From: Aurantiacibacter poecillastricola
GTDB taxonomy: Bacteria; Pseudomonadota; Alphaproteobacteria; Sphingomonadales; Sphingomonadaceae
Length of the DNA: 64,000 nucleotides
Assembly: GCF_030730945.1 (NCBI RefSeq)
Contig: NZ_JAVAMS010000002.1
Coordinates: forward strand, 248,001-312,000
Reading direction: 5' to 3'
Each line of letters opens with the position of its first letter. The stretch's first letter is position 1. This document shows, one piece after another, positions 58,915 to 64,000 of the stretch. Under the pieces are notes generated by a model, which had not been told where the DNA came from, ran no database searches, and saw nothing but the letters and a program-made list of their open reading frames with translations. A program made the position numbers and the translations under genes.

Positions 58915-59610
58915 CTATTCGCTCTCGGTCCGCTCCGCGACAAGAACCTCGCGCAGGGAAGGCCATGTGTGGACACCTTCGAGAAGCGCGCCGTTGAGGA
59001 CGAAGCTGGGCGTACCGGGAACTTGGAACTCGGCAACGTTGCTTTCGGACAGGTCGACAATGGCCTGGGCCCGCGATGCATCGTTCAGGCAGGCGGTGAT
59101 CTCGGAAGGCGAAAGTCCGCGCTGCTCCATCAGTTCGTCGAATTCCAGGTCGCTGGCGATGGCTTTCAGACGGCTGTTGAGCGGCCCGCTCTGCCAGCGA
59201 GCGCGCTGTCCTTCGGAAAGGCCTTGCGCACGGGCGATCCACTCATCCTGCGTGGCGAGAACGGCGCGGTGATTGTCGAAGAACTTCGCCGGATCGCCGC
59301 ATTCGGTGAGCATGGCGGCGGCAAGGTCGATGGGGTTGCGGATCATGTGCCGCACTTCCACGGCGGCATAGCCTTCGTGAACGTAGTGATAGCGTAGTTC
59401 CGCCTCGGCCTGGCTCTCGAACTCGGCGCAATGCGGGCAGGTATAGCTGACGAATTCCACGAGCTGCAAAGGCGCCTCGGGGTCGCCGAGCATGTAGCCC
59501 TTCTCGGTCTGCTCGATCTCGGCATTCCAGTTCTGTGCCAGAGCGGGCGCGGCGGGGAGGGCCATCGCCAAGGCCATCGCAGGCGTAACGGCACCAATCA
59601 TGCGCAACAT
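58915..59610 (-). CDS. DsbA-family thiol oxidoreductase, secreted
   Basis: A 231-residue protein with a cleavable signal (AMALAMALPAAPALAQN). It has a thioredoxin_4 domain with active site CPHC in VEFVSYTCPHCAEF and the cis-proline segment VPGTPSFVLNG. CPHC is the classical DsbA site. It is paralogous to its downstream neighbour and probably arose from a local duplication. ATG 59610 overlaps the DciA stop as TGATG; a TTG at 59613 is also in frame. Confidence 0.87.
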   Translation of the reverse strand: MLRMIGAVTPAMALAMALPAAPALAQNWNAEIEQTEKGYMLGDPEAPLQLVEFVSYTCPHCAEFESQAEAELRYHYVHEGYAAVEVRHMIRNPIDLAAAMLTECGDPAKFFDNHRAVLATQDEWIARAQGLSEGQRARWQSGPLNSRLKAIASDLEFDELMEQRGLSPSEITACLNDASRAQAIVDLSESNVAEFQVPGTPSFVLNGALLEGVHTWPSLREVLVAERTESE

Positions 59611-60173
59611 CAATTGTCGTCCTCTTCCTTCTGCGCGACCGAGCGCGCGAGCGATTCCAGCACTGCCCTCAGCTCCGGGTCGCCAATGTCGCGCAGACTG
59701 TCGCCAAGCTCCATCGGAATGGGCTTGAGCGACGGGGGCGCGCTTCGCTTCGTTTCAGCAGGTGTCTGCTTAACGGCGCCTTGCCGCATCTTCACCTTTG
59801 CCACTGCGCGATAGCCGAAGAAGCGGTTCACCCGCTCCATGATTTCCGGGATGACATGCTGGATCAGCGGGGCATGGGCTGGCAGCACCACCAGTTGCAG
59901 GATGCCCTCGCTCTTCTCGCCCGGAGGGAAGCGGATGCTTTCGGGCGCGCAGACCTTGGCATGGTGCTCGCCCACGATCTCGGGCCAGCGGGTAACGACG
60001 CTCGATTGCACGAAGCCGTAGCGACGAAAGGCCGCGCGGCCGATCTGCGGCACGAGGTCCGCCACGGGCCGCGCCGGCCCGCCGCGCGGGCGGGAGTAGG
60101 GCTTGGCCGCCTTGCCGCTGCTCCTGGCGGGACGGCCAGTCTTCCCCGGTTTCGATGGTGGTTCACGTTCCAT
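59610..60173 (-). CDS. DUF721/DciA-like protein
   Basis: A 187-residue DUF721 protein. After a basic, Pro-rich N-terminus (residues 1-35), the DUF721 core runs QIGRAAFRRYGFVQSSVVTRWPEIVGEHHA to about residue 120, then a linker and an acidic end. DciA, the founding member, loads the replicative helicase where DnaC is absent; the alphaproteobacterial versions have this layout. Start ATG 60173 or 60188. It is divergent from mutY and coupled to the DsbA gene. Confidence 0.75.
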   Translation of the reverse strand: MEREPPSKPGKTGRPARSSGKAAKPYSRPRGGPARPVADLVPQIGRAAFRRYGFVQSSVVTRWPEIVGEHHAKVCAPESIRFPPGEKSEGILQLVVLPAHAPLIQHVIPEIMERVNRFFGYRAVAKVKMRQGAVKQTPAETKRSAPPSLKPIPMELGDSLRDIGDPELRAVLESLARSVAQKEEDDN

Positions 60174-60202
60174 GTAGGAGCGTCCCATGCCATAGGCGCG
60201 GC

Positions 60203-61246
60203 GTGACCGCTACTCTGTCCGCCACGATTTCCGACGACCTTCTCGACTGGTACGACAGCCACGCGCGCGCCCTCCCGTGGCGCAGCCCGCCGGGCGCGCC
60301 GCCGCCGGACCCGTACCGCGTATGGCTCTCCGAGGTGATGCTGCAGCAGACGACTACCGCTGCCGTTGGGCCCTATTTCATGAAGTTCACCGAGACCTGG
60401 CCCGATGTGGAGGCGCTGGCCGAGGCGTCCGAGGCGGACGTGATGGCCGCCTGGGCAGGGCTTGGCTATTATTCGCGCGCCCGCAACCTGGTGAAATGCG
60501 CGAGGGAAGTGGCGGCGCGCGGTGGCTTTCCGCAGACCGAAGCCGAGCTGCGCGAACTCCCCGGGCTCGGCGCCTACACCGCCGCCGCTGTCGCCGCCAT
60601 CGCCTTCGGGCAACGGGCCGTCGTGGTCGATGCCAATGTCGAACGGGTAGTGGCGCGGCTGTTCGCGATCAGCGAGCCCCTGCCGGGATCACGCCGGGAA
60701 ATCCGGGAGGCGACGGACAGCATCACGCCGGACGAGCGCTCCGGCGATTTCGCGCAGGCCATGATGGACCTGGGCGCAACCATCTGCACCGCCCGCGACG
60801 CGCGGTGCCTGCTATGCCCGGTCGCGAGCGCGTGCCGGGGGCGTGCCGAGGGAGATCCGACGGCGCTCCCCGTAAAGGCGAAGAAAAAGCCCAAGCCCCG
60901 CCGCACGGGCACCGCCTTCTGGATCGAGCGCGCCGGTCAGGTCTGGCTGGTCAAGCGACCGGGCAAGGGCATGCTCGGCGGTATGCGCGCGCTGCCCGAC
61001 GATGGCTGGTCCGCGCGCGGCGATGGAGAGGATGACCCACCGGTGTCGGGAGCGTGGCGTGCGGCCGGCGTCGTACGCCACGGCTTTACCCATTTCGACC
61101 TTGAACTGGGCGTGGCGATCCATGCGGGCAGCGCGGCCCAGCCCGAAGGCGAGGGCGAATGGTGGCCGGTAGAGCGAATCGAGGACGCGGGCCTTCCCAC
61201 GTTGTTCGCGAAGGCTGCGGCGCTCGCCCTTTCGGACCGCGACTAG
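60203..61246 (+). CDS. mutY: A/G-specific adenine glycosylase MutY
   Basis: A 347-residue DNA repair enzyme that removes adenine opposite 8-oxoguanine. Seen: LPWRSPPGAPPPDPYRVWLSEVMLQQTTTAAV with the catalytic Glu, the helix-hairpin-helix LRELPGLGAYTAAAVAAIAFG, VDANVERVVAR with the catalytic Asp, and the 4Fe-4S ligands C-x6-C-x2-C-x5-C. The C-terminal Nudix-like domain recognises 8-oxoG. The start is GTG 60203 (MTATLSATIS). It shares its last four bases with the convergent small gene. Confidence 0.95.
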   Translation: MTATLSATISDDLLDWYDSHARALPWRSPPGAPPPDPYRVWLSEVMLQQTTTAAVGPYFMKFTETWPDVEALAEASEADVMAAWAGLGYYSRARNLVKCAREVAARGGFPQTEAELRELPGLGAYTAAAVAAIAFGQRAVVVDANVERVVARLFAISEPLPGSRREIREATDSITPDERSGDFAQAMMDLGATICTARDARCLLCPVASACRGRAEGDPTALPVKAKKKPKPRRTGTAFWIERAGQVWLVKRPGKGMLGGMRALPDDGWSARGDGEDDPPVSGAWRAAGVVRHGFTHFDLELGVAIHAGSAAQPEGEGEWWPVERIEDAGLPTLFAKAAALALSDRD

Positions 61247-61464
61247 AACAGCCCGCCGCCGAGCATGAGGCGGACGACGGCGATCGCGAAGACGACCAGG
61301 CAGAAATTGCGACCGCCATTGCTGCTCGACAATTGACCCACCACGATGCCTGCCACAACGAATGGCAGGGCGATCCAGTTCGCCCATCCGAGCAGCGGGA
61401 TCTGGGCCGGAATGACGATGATCAGCGACAGCAGGCCGATGAGAATGGAGACGACGTTCAGCAT
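61243..61464 (-). CDS. Small membrane protein, function unknown
   Basis: A 73-residue protein with three hydrophobic stretches (ILIGLLSLIIVIPAQIPLLGW, WIALPFVVAGIVVGQLS and FCLVVFAIAVVRLMLGGG). No family is recognised with confidence. Its stop codon lies inside the mutY stop region (CTAG shared on both strands). The predicted promoter would place the transcript start on the A of the ATG, so its mRNA may be leaderless. Confidence 0.65.
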   Translation of the reverse strand: MLNVVSILIGLLSLIIVIPAQIPLLGWANWIALPFVVAGIVVGQLSSSNGGRNFCLVVFAIAVVRLMLGGGLF

Positions 61465-61470
61465 GTGTTA

Positions 61471-61499
61471 TAGATAGGCAATACAGCACCGTCCTGCAA
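61471..61499 (-). promoter_or_regulatory. Promoter of the small membrane protein
   Basis: On the minus strand TTGCAG (61499-61494) is followed after 17 bases by TATCTA (61476-61471), with TATAAC overlapping at 61472-61467. Seven bases on from TATCTA is 61464, the first base of the ATG. Confidence 0.45.
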
Positions 61500-61569
61500 G
61501 CTTGCCGCTCGCCAGCCTGCTCGTTAGGGCTCATTTCCAGGAGCCTGTCAGCCAAAGGACGCTTTCTCC

Positions 61570-62898
61570 ATGCAGCAGCCGATTTTCGCCGATTTCCTCT
61601 CGCGCCGTGCCGTCCTGCGCGGCTCTGCCGTGCTGGGAGCGGGTGCCGCTGCCTCTACCCTGCCGTTTACCGCGCCTGCATTTGCGCAGGAAAGCTCGCG
61701 CTGGCCGGGCGTGCGCCAGTTCGTCAACGGCTATGTCAACCGGGACCGCGTTGCCTGCATGGTGGCAGGCCTTGGCTGGCAGCAGAACGATCCCGAGTTC
61801 ATTGCGGCAGGGTCGCGAACCTTTGGCGGCTCGGGAGAGGTGGGGCCGGATACCATCTTCCGCATCTATTCCATGACGAAGCCGATCACCGGTCTCGCCA
61901 CGGTGATGTGCATCGACGAGGGCTTGCTCGCGCTCGACCAGCCGCTGGCCGACATCTTGCCTGCTTTCTCCGACATGCAGGTGCAGCGCCAGTATGACGG
62001 ACCGATCACGCGCGACAACCTTGTGCCGGCGGAGCGGCCGATTACCATCCGGCACCTGCTCACGCACACTTCGGGCCTTGGCTATTCCATCATCCAGCAA
62101 GGCCCCATTTCCGCCGCCTACCGGGCCAATGGCGTGGTGCCGGGACAAATCAGCAACCTCGCCATCGCGCAGGAATTCTTCGGCGGCAGGCCCGCATCCA
62201 GCCTTGCCGAGTTCGCCGATGCTCTGGCCGAACTGCCGCTCGTCTACCAGCCGGGCACGCGGTGGAGCTATTCGGTCGGTCTCGACCTGCTGGGTCGCGT
62301 CATCGAGGTGGTGACCGGACAGGCCTTCGATTCCTTTCTCGAACAGCGCATCTTCGAGCCCTGCGGCATGACCTCCACCGGTTTCCGCGTCCAGCGCGAG
62401 GATGTCGGCCGTTTTACCGGCAACTACTTCCTGATGGGTGGTATTCCCTTGCCGGTCGACCTGCCGTCGAGTTCTGTTTACCTGGACGAGCCCGCGTTTC
62501 CGTTCGGCGGGGCGGGTCTCGTTTCGACCTCGCGCGACTATGACCGGTTCCTGCAAATGCTGGCGGGCCGGGGCGAGATAGAGGGCACGCGCGTCGCCAG
62601 CGAGGCTGCGGTGCGGCTGGCGACATCCAATCTCTTCCCGGAGACACTGGCGTCCGATGGCGCCTTCACATCCAACGGCAGGACGTTCGGTTTCGGCGCG
62701 GGCGGCCTTGTCGGACAGGGCGAGACCGAGGGGCTGTTCGGCTGGTTCGGCGCGGCGGGCACGGTCGGCCTCGTGAACCTCGAATGGGGGCTGCGGCACA
62801 ATCTGATGACGCAGTACATGCCTGCAGAGGCCTATGGCGTGCAGGCGGATTTCCCGCAGGTCGTGGCACAGGATGCGGCGCGTCTGCTGGAAGCCTGA
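61570..62898 (+). CDS. Tat-exported serine hydrolase (beta-lactamase/PBP-like)
   Basis: A 442-residue protein with a twin-arginine signal (LSRRAVLRGSAVLGAG, cut near AFAQES). The SxxK motif is SMTK, HTSGLGYS is the family segment, and YSV stands in place of YxN. FPFGGAGLVSTSRDYDRF and FGWFGAAGT (HTG-like) are the late motifs. This is the class C beta-lactamase/esterase group (EstB-like); antibiotic activity is not shown. It is the second such protein in the window. Its stop overlaps nudC as TGATG. Confidence 0.85.
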   Translation: MQQPIFADFLSRRAVLRGSAVLGAGAAASTLPFTAPAFAQESSRWPGVRQFVNGYVNRDRVACMVAGLGWQQNDPEFIAAGSRTFGGSGEVGPDTIFRIYSMTKPITGLATVMCIDEGLLALDQPLADILPAFSDMQVQRQYDGPITRDNLVPAERPITIRHLLTHTSGLGYSIIQQGPISAAYRANGVVPGQISNLAIAQEFFGGRPASSLAEFADALAELPLVYQPGTRWSYSVGLDLLGRVIEVVTGQAFDSFLEQRIFEPCGMTSTGFRVQREDVGRFTGNYFLMGGIPLPVDLPSSSVYLDEPAFPFGGAGLVSTSRDYDRFLQMLAGRGEIEGTRVASEAAVRLATSNLFPETLASDGAFTSNGRTFGFGAGGLVGQGETEGLFGWFGAAGTVGLVNLEWGLRHNLMTQYMPAEAYGVQADFPQVVAQDAARLLEA

Positions 62899-63782
62899 TG
62901 AGTGCAGGATTAGCCTTCACCGGCCATGATCTGGACCGTGACGACCACACCCGCGCCGATCCGGAGCGCCTCGCGGCAATGCGCGCGAGGAGCGATGCGA
63001 GGCTCCTTTCGCTCGACGGCGTGATGCCGCAGTTCGACGGCGAGGGCGCGCTCGCCTTCACTGCCCTTCCGGAGGCGAGCGACGATCGCGAACTCGTCTA
63101 TCTCGGCCTGCGAGATGGCGCGCCGCTGTTCGTTGCCGTGCCGGATGAAGGTGATATGCGCCACGCCGTTAGCTTGCGCGAAACGATGATGGCGCTGGCG
63201 CGACTGGATGCAGCGGAGCTCGCGCTGTTCGGCGGCGCACGCAGCGTTGCGGACTGGCATGCGCGGCATCGCTTCTGCGCGCGCTGCGGTAGCTCCACCC
63301 ATATCGCCAAGGGCGGCTGGCAGCGCAATTGCGAAGCCTGCGAGGCGCAGCACTTCCCGCGCGTCGATCCTGTCGCGATCATGCTGGTGGAGCGCGATGG
63401 AGACCTGCTCGTCGGTCGCGGTCGTGGCTGGCCGGAGCGCAGCTATTCCGCGCTCGCCGGCTTCATCGAACCTGGCGAGAGCGTGGAAGAGGCCGTCACG
63501 CGCGAAGTGCTGGAAGAGGTCGGTGTGCGCGTCCACTCCGCCACTTACATCGCCAGCCAGCCCTGGCCTTTCCCCTCGCAACTGATGATCGGCTGTCACG
63601 GCTTTGCGGAGGCGCGCGAGCTCGTGATAGACAGAACCGAGATCGAGGATGCCCGCTGGTTCACCCGCGAAGAAGTCGCGGATGCCATCGCCAACGGCAG
63701 CGCGGCGAAAAGCTTCGTGCCGCCGCCCGCCACCGCGATCGCGAATTACATGCTGCAATGGTGGCTGGAGAAAACCGCATGA
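62898..63782 (+). CDS. nudC: NAD+ diphosphatase NudC
   Basis: A 294-residue Nudix hydrolase. The zinc ribbon is CARCG...CEAC in the middle, and the Nudix box GFIEPGESVEEAVTREVLEEVGV is complete. SQPWPFPSQLM is the NudC-specific SQPWPFPxS motif. NudC splits NADH and removes NAD caps from RNA in E. coli. ATG 62898 overlaps the hydrolase stop, and its own stop overlaps the next start, so the three genes are coupled. Confidence 0.95.
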   Translation: MSAGLAFTGHDLDRDDHTRADPERLAAMRARSDARLLSLDGVMPQFDGEGALAFTALPEASDDRELVYLGLRDGAPLFVAVPDEGDMRHAVSLRETMMALARLDAAELALFGGARSVADWHARHRFCARCGSSTHIAKGGWQRNCEACEAQHFPRVDPVAIMLVERDGDLLVGRGRGWPERSYSALAGFIEPGESVEEAVTREVLEEVGVRVHSATYIASQPWPFPSQLMIGCHGFAEARELVIDRTEIEDARWFTREEVADAIANGSAAKSFVPPPATAIANYMLQWWLEKTA

Positions 63783-64000
63783 ACACGTCCAATGGCACTC
63801 CCATGATCGTCGATATATGGTCGGACGTGATGTGTCCGTGGTGCCTCGTCGGCTATCGCAGTTTCATCGAGGGTGCGCGGATGGCGTCGGACGATGTCGA
63901 TGTGACGATCCGCTGGATGCCCTTCGAGCTCAACCCGGACATGCCGCAGGAGGGCCGCTTGCAGTCCGAGCATCTGGCCAAGACCTACAATCGCAGCGAG
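63779..64000 (+). CDS. FrnE-type DsbA-family oxidoreductase, N-terminal part (partial)
   Basis: Only the first 74 residues lie in the window; the frame is open to the end. VDIWSDVMCPWCLVGYRSF contains the CPWC active site of FrnE-like DsbA proteins, and WMPFELNPDMPQEG is the family's next segment. There is no signal peptide, so it is cytoplasmic. It starts four bases before the nudC stop (ATGA). Confidence 0.9.
   Translation, partial: MNTSNGTPMIVDIWSDVMCPWCLVGYRSFIEGARMASDDVDVTIRWMPFELNPDMPQEGRLQSEHLAKTYNRSE

Noticed and set aside
1..64000. Mobile elements, prophage, CRISPR arrays, toxin-antitoxin or phage-defence systems
   Set aside because: No transposase, integrase, regular direct repeats or recognisable defence genes were found on either strand.

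Overview
The window is GC-rich, densely coded bacterial chromosome. Protein families, gene order and signals point to an alphaproteobacterium of the order Sphingomonadales, most likely family Erythrobacteraceae. Pointers are the plant-type glutamate-cysteine ligase next to rsmE, the long coxB-ctaD-ctaB-ctaG-ctaE-DUF983-SURF1-thrC run, the smc-DsbA-DsbA-DciA-mutY block, and a possible alphaproteobacterial-type LexA site (GTTC-N7-GTTC). This placement is inference from recognition; no database was searched. About 74 protein genes, one tRNA and one probable small RNA gene are supported. No insertion sequence, prophage, CRISPR array or replication origin was seen. The DNA is almost entirely core genome.

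Layout. 1-5835: end of serA, hisZ and purA on +, with a minus-strand esterase/aldo-keto reductase pair set between hisZ and purA, then a winged-helix regulator. 5845-8350 (minus): asparaginase, a methyltransferase, tRNA-Val and a TlpA-like lipoprotein. 8343-12039 (+): argH, an LptM-like lipoprotein, lysA and a siroheme synthase. 12045-18524 (minus): a compact run pyrE, serine hydrolase, pdxJ, acpS, lepB, AI-2E transporter, DUF3089 and ruvX. 18726-27566 (+): the aa3 cytochrome c oxidase operon with its assembly factors, ending in thrC and an RNA-methyltransferase-like gene. 27585-31401: DUF1499 on minus, then folB, a short Rossmann-like gene, moaA, moaD, moaE and a membrane protein behind a perfect FNR-type box. 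31483-33005: a lipoprotein, then rplU and rpmA. 33173-38124: GNAT, a PF10118 hydrolase with a divergent TetR regulator, ygfZ and a GGDEF-EAL protein. 38362-42069: pyrC, rarD, a probable small RNA and a lone astD. 42243-50007: DUF3617, selO, hydrolase plus glycosyltransferase, a YfgM-like protein with bamB, and an ICMT-like membrane protein. 50014-54567: ubiA, rsmE, gshA, and a SoxR regulator divergent from a glyoxalase-fold gene. 54578-64000: smc, two DsbA-family proteins, DciA-like, mutY, a small membrane protein, a Tat-exported serine hydrolase, nudC and the start of a FrnE-type oxidoreductase.

How the genes fit together. The strongest functional units are aerobic respiration (oxidase subunits, heme O synthase, copper delivery and SURF1 in one transcription unit), molybdopterin synthesis (moaA/D/E), amino-acid synthesis (serA, hisZ, argH, lysA, thrC), cell-envelope export (lepB, bamB, YfgM-like, LptM-like, DsbA-type thiol proteins) and genome maintenance (smc, ruvX, mutY, DciA-like). 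Translational coupling is common: many neighbours overlap by ATGA or TGATG.

The most useful non-coding observations are: a promoter-to-terminator unit at 40433-40614 with no protein gene on its strand; a perfect TTGAT-N4-ATCAA box at 30912-30925; a SoxR-type operator inside a 19-bp promoter spacer at 53739-53769; a terminator-like hairpin in the rplU leader; and the head-to-head overlap of argH with its divergent neighbour, where the probable start codons lie in one palindrome.
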